NCBI GenBank assembly: GCA_035293565.1
Contig: DATGMP010000075.1
Location: 1-64,000, forward strand
Direction: 5' to 3'
Length of the DNA: 64,000 bases
DNA from: DATGMP01 sp035293565
Lineage (GTDB): Bacteria; Pseudomonadota; Alphaproteobacteria; BOG-932; Roseiterribacteraceae
Of this stretch, positions 29,828 through 37,081 are shown piece after piece (position 1 is the stretch's first letter; every line of letters starts with the position of its first letter). The translations under genes were made by a program, and so were the position numbers. The notes under the pieces are model-generated. The model was not told the DNA's origin. It searched no databases and saw only the letters and a list, made by a program, of their open reading frames with translations.

Positions 29828-31187
29828 GATGAGGTTCATCTTCCCGGCGCTCGTCGGATCGACGCTCTTGATAGCGGGCTTGGCCCAGGCGGCCGTATCA
29901 AGTGAGGAAGCTCAGCGCCTGAAGTCGGTGCTGACGCCGCTTGGCGCCGAACGCGCCGGCAACGCCGATGGCAGCATACCGGCCTGGACCGGCGGGTTGA
30001 CGAAGCCAACGGCGGATTATGTCGATGGTCAGCCACGGCCGGATCCTTTTGCGGCGGAAAAGCCGCTGTTTTCGATCACCTCAAGCAATTTCAAGCGCTA
30101 TGCCGATCGGCTGCCGGAAGGTCAGAAGGCGCTGTTCGAAAAATACCCCGATTATCGGATGGACATCTATCCCGCCCATCGCACGGCCGCTGCGCCGCAA
30201 AGCGTTTACGACAATGTCTTTGCCAATGCGACGCGCGCGCATCCGGCACCGGAAGGGATCGCCTATGGCGTTTCCGGCGCGGTCGGCGGAATCCCCTTTC
30301 CCATCCCTCAGAGCGGGGGTGAAGCGATCTGGAATCATCTGTTGGCCTATTGGGGCGCAGCGCGCGAGGACCGGATTCGCAATTATATCGTCTCCTCCGA
30401 CGGCGCCCTCGAGCTGTCCAACCAGTATCGGGAGATCGTCGATTTTCCATATTATTATCCCGATGCGAAGCCGGATTCCTTCGGCGATTATTACTTCAAA
30501 CGGCGCGAGCTCAGCGACGGTCCCCCCGGTCTTGCGGGCCGGGGCTATCTTCTGTGGGAACCGCTGGATGCGGCGCGGCATCCCATACAAGCGTGGCAAT
30601 ATCTGCCTCGGGAAAGGCGGGTGAGGAAATCGCCCCTTCTGTCATATGACACGCCAACTCCTGACGGAGGCGGCATCGAAGCTTTCGACGAATACTACGT
30701 CTTCAGCGGCAGCCCGGACCGATACGACTTCAAGATCCTGGGCAAACGGGAAATGTATGTGCCCTACAACAATAATCGGTTCCCGCAGTTGCCGATCTCC
30801 ACGGTCGCGGGTCACAGCCATGAAACGCCCGGCACGATCCGCTACGAACTGCACCGTGTCTGGGTCGTCGACGGGACACTCGCGCCGGGCAAGCACCATC
30901 TCGTGCCGCATCGGCGGCTTTATCTCGACGAAGATACGTGGCTCGCACTCTATGCCGACGAATGGGACGCGGACGGTCGGCTGTGGAAGTTCGCTCATGG
31001 CACCATGTATCTGGTCCCAGACCTTCCAGCCGTCGTGCTCGGCAGTGAATTCATCTACGACCTCGAAGGCGGAGGCTACGTGATCGCATTCACCTTCAAC
31101 GACGAGCCGGTCCACTTCAAGCTGACATCGCCACACGCGGCCAGCGATTTTGCGCCGGAAAGCCTTGCGGCCGAGGGCGTGCGATAA
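29826..31187 (+). CDS. DUF1329 family outer-membrane lipoprotein-like protein
   Basis: 453 residues with a Sec signal (FIFPALVGSTLLIAGLAQA). The DUF1329 signature is strong: RLKSVLTPLGAERAGNADGSIPAWTGG at the mature N-terminus, then YPDYRMDIYPAHRTAAAP, the conserved LPRERRVRKSP segment and PYNNNRFPQ. These LolB-fold periplasmic proteins pair with DUF1302 proteins. AGGATC lies 5 bases before ATG 29826 (or 29829), which fixes this start. Usually the two genes run in the same direction; here they are back to back. Confidence 0.88.
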   Translation: MMRFIFPALVGSTLLIAGLAQAAVSSEEAQRLKSVLTPLGAERAGNADGSIPAWTGGLTKPTADYVDGQPRPDPFAAEKPLFSITSSNFKRYADRLPEGQKALFEKYPDYRMDIYPAHRTAAAPQSVYDNVFANATRAHPAPEGIAYGVSGAVGGIPFPIPQSGGEAIWNHLLAYWGAAREDRIRNYIVSSDGALELSNQYREIVDFPYYYPDAKPDSFGDYYFKRRELSDGPPGLAGRGYLLWEPLDAARHPIQAWQYLPRERRVRKSPLLSYDTPTPDGGGIEAFDEYYVFSGSPDRYDFKILGKREMYVPYNNNRFPQLPISTVAGHSHETPGTIRYELHRVWVVDGTLAPGKHHLVPHRRLYLDEDTWLALYADEWDADGRLWKFAHGTMYLVPDLPAVVLGSEFIYDLEGGGYVIAFTFNDEPVHFKLTSPHAASDFAPESLAAEGVR

Positions 31188-31207
31188 GCCCTCGGCCGCT
31201 GGAGGGC

Positions 31208-31972
31208 TCAGAAATCGAGCGCCGAATAGGTCATGGTCGCGACCTTCAGCATCTGCCTGGCCGGCATTTCCCCTAGCATCACGACGCTCAGCGCATCGTT
31301 CTGCCAGACGCAGATTTGCATCGCGCCACGGTTCGACAGGTCGAAGCGGTCCGAACCCTGCGAACGACGCATGAAGAGCGTAAAGGTGCCGCCCGTCGCA
31401 TCGCGGTAGGTCACCTGCACGGCTGGGCCGCCGCCCGGACCGTGCAGTACCGAAATTCCCCGGAGCCTATATCCCGCCTTTGTCAGATCAGGAACCTTCG
31501 CCGGAACGTCGAGCGTCGCGGCGACGACGGCGTCGCCGGCGTCGGCGGAAGCGAGCGCGTCTTCGCCCAACATGCGGTCGGGTCGCAATGCGCCATCCCG
31601 CGCCGACAGAGCCTCCGCGACCAAAGGATCGGCGCCGTTGCCGCTGAGATAAGGTGCGGCGATCCAACCGGCCGTCGCGCCGACAATCGCCACCGTGAGC
31701 ATCGCAGCCAGAGCCATAATGCGGCGCATCTGCCGCTGCCGCTGCATGCGGCGAATCTCGGCAACTCGGAATCGTCCCGGCAACGGCTCGTCGAACTTGG
31801 CTTGAAACTCGTCGCGGAGCTGCTGCCTCTGGTCGATATAGGCGGCGACCCGCGCCGCCTCGGCGGGAGCCTGCGCAAGGTGGGCTTCGACCGCGCGGGC
31901 CTGATCGGCCGGCAGACGGCCGTCGACATAGGCCTGGATCATATCCTCGGACACGGGAGCGGCCGCCGTCAT
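31208..31972 (-). CDS. Anti-sigma factor for the adjacent ECF sigma factor
   Basis: 254 residues: an N-terminal helical anti-sigma domain (EDMIQAYVDGRLPADQARAVEAHLAQ), one membrane helix (IMALAAMLTVAIVGATAGWIAAPYL, ~residues 84-108) and a C-terminal periplasmic part. It should hold the sigma factor at the membrane until a signal arrives. The H-X3-C-X2-C zinc motif of ZAS factors is absent, and there is no cysteine in the cytoplasmic domain, so it is not a thiol sensor through that route. Its start overlaps the sigma gene stop by ATGA. Confidence 0.85.
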   Translation of the reverse strand: MTAAAPVSEDMIQAYVDGRLPADQARAVEAHLAQAPAEAARVAAYIDQRQQLRDEFQAKFDEPLPGRFRVAEIRRMQRQRQMRRIMALAAMLTVAIVGATAGWIAAPYLSGNGADPLVAEALSARDGALRPDRMLGEDALASADAGDAVVAATLDVPAKVPDLTKAGYRLRGISVLHGPGGGPAVQVTYRDATGGTFTLFMRRSQGSDRFDLSNRGAMQICVWQNDALSVVMLGEMPARQMLKVATMTYSALDF

Positions 31973-32475
31973 TTGACGCTCCTCAGCCGAGGCTGCGGCT
32001 CACCATTCAACAATCCGCGCAGCCTTTCGCGCGCGCGGCTCAGCCGAGACATGACGGTGCCGATGGGGACGCCCAGCGCCTGGGCGGCGTCCTCATAGCT
32101 CAGATCTTCGACGCCGACGAGAAGGATCACGGCGCGATGATCGGGCGGCAACCTGTCGATCCCGTCCATGACGTCCTTCACATACAAATTCTGCTCCTGG
32201 TCCTCCGGAGCTCCGGGCTCGAAGGGAAGGTCGTCTATCGAAGCGACCGGTCCCCGGCGCGCGAACCGTCGCCGGCCGCTGACGAATTCATTGTACAAAA
32301 TCGTAAATAACCAAGCTCTCAAGTTTCCGTCCGGGCGCCTCAGATGCCAGCGGCTGAGCGCGCGCTCGACGCAATCCTGGACAAGGTCGTCGGCATCCTG
32401 GGAATCCCGGCAAAGGCCCCACGCAAAGCGACGCAGCGCCGGGATGAACTGCTCGATCGCATCCTCATCGCGCAT
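31969..32475 (-). CDS. ECF-family RNA polymerase sigma factor
   Basis: 168 residues made of sigma regions 2 and 4 only. Region 2: FAWGLCRDSQDADDLVQDCVERAL and NLRAWLFTILYNEFVSGRRR; region 4: IDRLPPDHRAVILLVGVEDLSYEDAAQALGVPIGTVMSRLSRARERLR, a classic helix-turn-helix for the -35 box. It redirects RNA polymerase to a stress regulon. Followed by its anti-sigma partner with a 4-base overlap (31969-31972). The 133 bases between this start and the EF-hand gene are a reasonable place for an autoregulated promoter, but I could not pick out an ECF-type promoter with confidence. Confidence 0.92.
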   Translation of the reverse strand: MRDEDAIEQFIPALRRFAWGLCRDSQDADDLVQDCVERALSRWHLRRPDGNLRAWLFTILYNEFVSGRRRFARRGPVASIDDLPFEPGAPEDQEQNLYVKDVMDGIDRLPPDHRAVILLVGVEDLSYEDAAQALGVPIGTVMSRLSRARERLRGLLNGEPQPRLRSVK

Positions 32476-32608
32476 CCGGATTCAGACCGGCATCCCCGGT
32501 CGTAGCCCGCCAAAAGCCGCCATGTTAACCATCCCTCGTCTTTTTCCCTGTCTTGCGTCGCCCCATGGACGCCCGCCAAGGCAAGCTTATTCCAACGCAG
32601 GGAAAGTC

Positions 32609-33244
32609 CTAGCCCTCATCCCTGCAGAGGCGGTGAAGATCGCTCTTCTCGATGTAACCCGCATGAGACCGGTCGAGGTCGGCGAAGTTCTGATGGACGT
32701 AGGTCTTGAACTCGTCGAGCGTCACCGAGCCGTCCAAATCGGTGTCAGCTGACATCACCGGATCGGGCCTGTCCGCCGGCATCACGCCGGAGGCATCGGG
32801 ACGCGGCATCGACTCATCCTCGCGACCTCCCTCGCCTGGGAATCGCGGTTCGTCCGACTCCCTGGCGCGGGGCTTCATCGCGATTTCCGGGGTGCTGAAG
32901 CTGGCATATTTGGTCCCCATCACGCGCTCGCGATAGGTGGCGACCTCTGCCGCGCTCACTTTGCCGTCGTGACGAAGATCCATGACGTTGAACTGGCGAA
33001 CCGCGTCCGCCTCCATCTCCGCCAGGGTGAGCTTCCCGTCATGATTGGAATCGATCCGATCGAACCAGACGTCCATCGCATCGTCGCAATGGGCAGGCCA
33101 GCCGGATCCGACCAGGGGCTCGCCATTGGGGCTGAAGACGGGCCGCGGCAGATGCGGGCGATCCAATCCGAGCAGGCTGCAGCCCGGCAAGACGGCCGCG
33201 AGCGCCGCCGCGCAAAGGCCCGCAAATAGGCAGGAGGCGCGCAG
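32609..33244 (-). CDS. EF-hand calcium-binding lipoprotein with no standard start codon
   Basis: The mature part has four EF-hand-like loops: DSNHDGKLTLAE, DLRHDGKVSAAE, DTDLDGSVTLDE and a degenerate DRSHAGYIEKSD. The first three have the usual D-x-[DN/R]-x-DG pattern. A lipoprotein signal precedes them: a hydrophobic run (CLFAGLCAAALAAV) ending in the lipobox LPGC. In this frame the only ordinary start, TTG 33190, would begin inside the lipobox. To include the signal, translation must begin at the CTG at 33244, or at another unusual codon, directly after the prpC stop (33254-33256), which lies in the same frame. Likely an outer- or inner-membrane-anchored periplasmic calcium binder. Confidence 0.75.
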   Translation of the reverse strand: MRASCLFAGLCAAALAAVLPGCSLLGLDRPHLPRPVFSPNGEPLVGSGWPAHCDDAMDVWFDRIDSNHDGKLTLAEMEADAVRQFNVMDLRHDGKVSAAEVATYRERVMGTKYASFSTPEIAMKPRARESDEPRFPGEGGREDESMPRPDASGVMPADRPDPVMSADTDLDGSVTLDEFKTYVHQNFADLDRSHAGYIEKSDLHRLCRDEG

Positions 33245-33253
33245 GCGCGAGCC

Positions 33254-34405
33254 TCAACCGCGGGAATCGATCGGCGGAACCTTCCGCGGCTCCGGCCCGG
33301 TGTAGTTGGCGCTCGGGCGGATGATCTTGCCGTCGATCCGCTGCTCGATCACATGCGCTCCCCAGCCGGTCGTGCGGGAAATGACGAAGAGCGGCGTGAA
33401 CATCGCCGTCGGGACGCCCATCATGTGGTAGGAAACCGCCGAGAACCAGTCGAGGTTCGGGAACATCTTCTTGATGTCCCACATGACCTTTTCCAGCCGG
33501 TCGGCGATATCGAACATCTTCGTATCCGCCGCCGACTGGGACAGCTTGCGGGCGACTTCCTTGATCACCTGGTTGCGCGGGTCGGCGATCGTGTAGACCG
33601 GGTGGCCGAAGCCGATGATGACTTCCTTGTTCTCGACGCGGCGCCGGATGTCCGCCTCGGCATCGTCCGGCGAATCGTAGCGCTTCTGAATCTCGAACGC
33701 GACCTCGTTGGCACCGCCATGCTTCGGTCCGCGCAGCGCGCCGATCGCGCCGGTGATCGCCGAATAAATGTCCGCGCCGGTGCCGGCGATAACACGGGCG
33801 GTGAAGGTCGAGGCGTTGAACTCGTGCTCGGCATAGAGGATGAGCGAGGTGTGCATCGCCCGAACCCACTCCGCCGAGGGCGGCTTGCCGTGCAGCAGAT
33901 GCAGGAAATGGCCGCCGATGCTCTCATCGTCGGTCTCAACCTCGATCCGCTTGCCGTTGTGGCTGAAATGATACCAGTAGCAGAGCATCGAGCCCAAGGA
34001 CGCGATGAGCCGATCGACGATGTCGCGTGCGCCCGGGATGTTGTGGTCGTCCTTCTCGGGCAGCGCACAACCGAGGACGGACGTGCCGGTGCGAAGCACA
34101 TCCATCGGATGGCTCGACGCGGGCAGTTGCTCGAGCGCAGCCTTCACCGAGGCCGGCAAGCCGCGCAGCGCCTTGAGCTTGGTCTTGTAGCCCTTGAGCT
34201 CGGCCCGGTTCGGCAGCTTCTCATGAACCAGGAGATAAGCGACTTCCTCGAACTCGCAGGCATTGGCAATCTCGAGAATGTCATAACCGCGATAATGCAG
34301 ATCGTTGCCGCTCCGCCCGACGGTGCAAAGCGCGGTATTGCCGGCCGCAACGCCGGAAAGCGCCACGGATTTTTTGGGTTTCGGAAGGACGGAGGGCTCG
34401 GACAT
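33254..34405 (-). CDS. prpC: Citrate/2-methylcitrate synthase
   Basis: 383 residues, shorter than the ~430-residue hexameric TCA enzyme and typical of PrpC-type synthases, which join propionyl-CoA (or acetyl-CoA) to oxaloacetate. Landmarks: the early HYRGYDILEIA, the active-site histidines in EHEFNASTFTARV and GFGHPVYTIADPR, and the catalytic region near GPKHGGANEVAFE. The rest of the methylcitrate pathway (prpB, prpD/acnD) is not in the window, so use as a second citrate synthase cannot be excluded. The start has no close neighbour on its strand; the EF-hand gene follows downstream. Confidence 0.85.
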   Translation of the reverse strand: MSEPSVLPKPKKSVALSGVAAGNTALCTVGRSGNDLHYRGYDILEIANACEFEEVAYLLVHEKLPNRAELKGYKTKLKALRGLPASVKAALEQLPASSHPMDVLRTGTSVLGCALPEKDDHNIPGARDIVDRLIASLGSMLCYWYHFSHNGKRIEVETDDESIGGHFLHLLHGKPPSAEWVRAMHTSLILYAEHEFNASTFTARVIAGTGADIYSAITGAIGALRGPKHGGANEVAFEIQKRYDSPDDAEADIRRRVENKEVIIGFGHPVYTIADPRNQVIKEVARKLSQSAADTKMFDIADRLEKVMWDIKKMFPNLDWFSAVSYHMMGVPTAMFTPLFVISRTTGWGAHVIEQRIDGKIIRPSANYTGPEPRKVPPIDSRG

Positions 34406-34506
34406 GACGGTTCGCTCTGCGGAAAGAGTTCGATCGATGAAACAGTGTGCCTCGCCTCTACACGATCATCTCGGAGATGAACAGAGCCACGTGACTGACC
34501 GCTCGT

Positions 34507-36330
34507 TCAGGCCGCCGTCGCGATACCGGGTTCTTCGGGCTGCGCGCGGCTCCGAAGGGGCACTTCAGGCAGGAAAAGCGCAACGGCTATTCCGAGGATG
34601 ACGATCACCCAGGTATCTTTGAACATGGTTGCGATCGAGATCGCAAAACCCTCCTTCACACCCCGCTCTATCTTGCTCGCGAGCTTGTTCGCCCGTTCGT
34701 CGATCTGGCCTTTGATCTCGGCCAGATCGCGCTCCGCCCTGGCCTGGCTCTCGGGAGAGGAGTCTGTCGCCCTGACGTCATCCTTGAGCTTGGCGGGCAG
34801 GAACGGGTTGTCGAGCACGGATTTCCGCGCCGTCTCGTCGCCGTGAAAGGCGCGCTCGATCGTCTGGTACTGGGCGTCGAAGAAGCTGCCGATCCGGTCG
34901 CGGATCCGGTGGGGGTTCATCGCCTGATTCTGGGCCTCGGTCATATCGACCTTGGTGGCCGTCATGCCCGGGAGGCTCGGTACGCGCTTCGGTAGCTCGA
35001 TCGCCAGATTGCTGGTCAGGATCGCCCCGAACAGGGTGACGCCGATCGTCGAGCCGACCTGCCGAAAGAATTGGCTGGCGCTGGTCGCGATGCCCATTTG
35101 CGGGACCGGCACCGCATTCTGGATCGCGGCCGTGAACAGGCTTTGCGTCGGCCCGAGGCCCGCGCCCATCAGGAACATGCGCCAGCCGAGATCGAGCGTC
35201 GTCGTGTCGGCCGTGACGCCGGCCAAACTGACCATGCCGACCATCACGAAGCCGTATCCCGCCAGAATGAACGGCTTATAGCGCCCGGTCCGCGAAGACA
35301 GGCGTCCCGAGATGATGCTGGTGCCCATGAGCCCGAGCATCATCGGCAGGATCGAAAGACCGCTGCGTGTAGCATCGACCCCCTGCACAACCTGGATATA
35401 AAGCGGCAGGAAAAGAATGACCCCCATGAAGGCCATGTTGACCAGGAAGGACGCCATATTGGCGATGCCGAAGACCCGGTTCTGGAACAAGCCCAACGGA
35501 ATGAGCGCGTCCTTCTTGCCGATCTCCGCCGCCACGAAAGCCGCGAGCGCGGCTGCCGCAAGGACGAACAACCCGATCTCCAGCAGGGAATTCCAGGGAT
35601 AGACCCGCCCGCCCCAAGTGAGCCCCAAGAGGAAGGGTACGACCGCCGCCACGAAAAGGACCGCGCCCACGGCATCCACGCGCCCGGTCGCTTTGTGGCT
35701 GAGCTTCGGCATCTTCACGATGATCATGAAGAGCGCAAGCAAACCGACCGGCAGATTGACATAGAAGACCAGGCGCCAACCCGCGATCGTGATGCCGAAA
35801 GCATCGATCGTGCCGTGATCGGTGAAGAAGCCCCCGACCAGCGGTCCCATCACCATCGAGAATCCGATAACCGACGCGAACACGCCCATCACCTTCCCGC
35901 GCTCGCGTGGCGAGTAGAGGTCGCCGATAATCGTGAACGTGCTCGTGAACAGGGCCGCTCCGCCCAGGCCCTGGATGGCTCGGAAGGCGATCAGCTGTGT
36001 CATGCCCCCGCCCAGGATCGGCAGCGCCCCGAATTCGCCGCTCATGCCGCAGAGCATCGAGCCGAACAGGAAGGTCGCGACGCCGAACAGCAGAATCGGC
36101 TTGCGTCCGTAAAGGTCGCTGAGCTTCCCGTAGATCGGGACGAGCACGGTCGAGCTCAGCATGTAGGCCGTGGTGACCCAGGAGATCAGCTCGAGCCCGT
36201 GGAGCTCGGCCACGATGCGCGGCATCGCGGTGCCGACGACGGTCTGGTCGAGCGTGCTCAGCAGAAGGACGGCCATCAAGGCCGTGAGCGTGAGGCGCCT
36301 TTCCTGGGGGGTTATGTTGGGAAGCGTCAC
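34507..36330 (-). CDS. DHA2-family (EmrB/QacA-like) MFS exporter
   Basis: 607 residues, 14 predicted membrane helices. Helix 1 carries the DHA2 signature STLDQTVVGTAMPRI, loop 2-3 has GKLSDLYGRKPI, and helix 5 has GVFASVIGFSMVMGPLVGGFF. A hydrophilic stretch of ~100 residues (KRVPSLPGMTATKVDMTEAQNQ... to KIERGVKEGF) precedes the last helix, longer than in EmrB. DHA2 proteins pump drugs, bile salts or other amphipathic compounds out by proton antiport. Its start overlaps the MarR-type regulator stop by ATGA (36327-36330), so the two are co-translated. No EmrA-like adaptor is adjacent. Confidence 0.9.
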   Translation of the reverse strand: MTLPNITPQERRLTLTALMAVLLLSTLDQTVVGTAMPRIVAELHGLELISWVTTAYMLSSTVLVPIYGKLSDLYGRKPILLFGVATFLFGSMLCGMSGEFGALPILGGGMTQLIAFRAIQGLGGAALFTSTFTIIGDLYSPRERGKVMGVFASVIGFSMVMGPLVGGFFTDHGTIDAFGITIAGWRLVFYVNLPVGLLALFMIIVKMPKLSHKATGRVDAVGAVLFVAAVVPFLLGLTWGGRVYPWNSLLEIGLFVLAAAALAAFVAAEIGKKDALIPLGLFQNRVFGIANMASFLVNMAFMGVILFLPLYIQVVQGVDATRSGLSILPMMLGLMGTSIISGRLSSRTGRYKPFILAGYGFVMVGMVSLAGVTADTTTLDLGWRMFLMGAGLGPTQSLFTAAIQNAVPVPQMGIATSASQFFRQVGSTIGVTLFGAILTSNLAIELPKRVPSLPGMTATKVDMTEAQNQAMNPHRIRDRIGSFFDAQYQTIERAFHGDETARKSVLDNPFLPAKLKDDVRATDSSPESQARAERDLAEIKGQIDERANKLASKIERGVKEGFAISIATMFKDTWVIVILGIAVALFLPEVPLRSRAQPEEPGIATAA

Positions 36331-36779
36331 TCGCCTTCCCGCACGAGATCGACGAGCGTCGACAGGAAATCGGCGCGGCGCTCGGCCGGAATTTTGCTCA
36401 GCCTGTCGCCGACCTGCTCGGCCAGGATGTCGTCAGCGCCCTGCATCACCTCCACGCCTTTTTCGGTGAGCCTGACACGGACCCGGCGCGAATCCTCCGG
36501 ATCGATGCCCCGCTCGACGAGCCCTTTCAGGGTAAGCTGGTCGAGATGCTTGGTGATCAGGCTGTTGGGAAGCCCCATCACCTGGGCGATCGCACCCGGA
36601 TAGACGTTCCCCTGATCGATGCCGTGCATGATGAAATAGAGGCGCAGATCGATTCCATGCCGCTGATCCAGGATCGGCGATAGCTGCTGCACGATGCTCA
36701 TATTGAGGCTGTACATATTGCGCAGGAAGATCGTGACTTCCGAAGCCAGCCTCGGTGAGCTCGTCGATTTTGTCACCAA
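36327..36779 (-). CDS. MarR-family transcriptional regulator
   Basis: 150 residues with the winged helix of MarR proteins: IAQVMGLPNSLITKHLDQLTLKGLVERGIDPEDSRRVRVRLTEKGVEVMQ covers the recognition helix and wing. Such proteins repress efflux genes until a small ligand binds the dimer. It is first in a two-gene unit with the DHA2 exporter it probably controls; the divergent neighbour across 302 bases is the TonB receptor. A candidate operator lies at 36907-36924. Confidence 0.92.
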   Translation of the reverse strand: MVTKSTSSPRLASEVTIFLRNMYSLNMSIVQQLSPILDQRHGIDLRLYFIMHGIDQGNVYPGAIAQVMGLPNSLITKHLDQLTLKGLVERGIDPEDSRRVRVRLTEKGVEVMQGADDILAEQVGDRLSKIPAERRADFLSTLVDLVREGE

Positions 36780-36906
36780 GCCTTTCGCCCTTCCCTTCCG
36801 AATGTCTCGATCTTACCCGGTCACGGGCGTCGATACTTCATGGGATGAAATAATTCAGCGGGCCGGCTCAAAGCAAGCAGAACTGCGCCAATAAGTCGCT
36901 TCACGA

Positions 36907-36924
36907 TGTTGCACTTGCGCAACA
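36907..36924. promoter_or_regulatory. Candidate MarR operator (inverted repeat)
   Basis: The 302 bases between the MarR start (36779) and the TonB-receptor start (37082) contain the inverted repeat TGTTGC-6-GCAACA. Arms of this size and spacing fit a MarR dimer, whose sites often contain TTGC...GCAA. It lies ~130 bases upstream of the regulator start. A TTGACA at 36962-36967 could be a -35 box for the receptor, but no convincing -10 follows. Nothing else was found in this gap. Confidence 0.35.
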
Positions 36925-37081
36925 GGACGATAAAGTTGTGGGGAGACATGCGTAGCCATAGTTGACAGGCGTTACGCCTTTCAAGAGGTTGCGGCCCTTC
37001 TCTCGACAGGAACCATCGACGACGCACGGCATGTGCTACGCGAAATCATTTCTGTCGAACGAGAAAACTTTAGGGGAGAAC

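Noticed and set aside
31208..32475. EcfG/PhyR general stress response locus
   Set aside because: The sigma factor has a membrane-bound anti-sigma partner rather than NepR, and no phyR is adjacent.
36780..37081. Cobalamin or other riboswitch before the TonB receptor
   Set aside because: I looked for a B12-box-like or other conserved riboswitch core and found none; only a short inverted repeat is visible.
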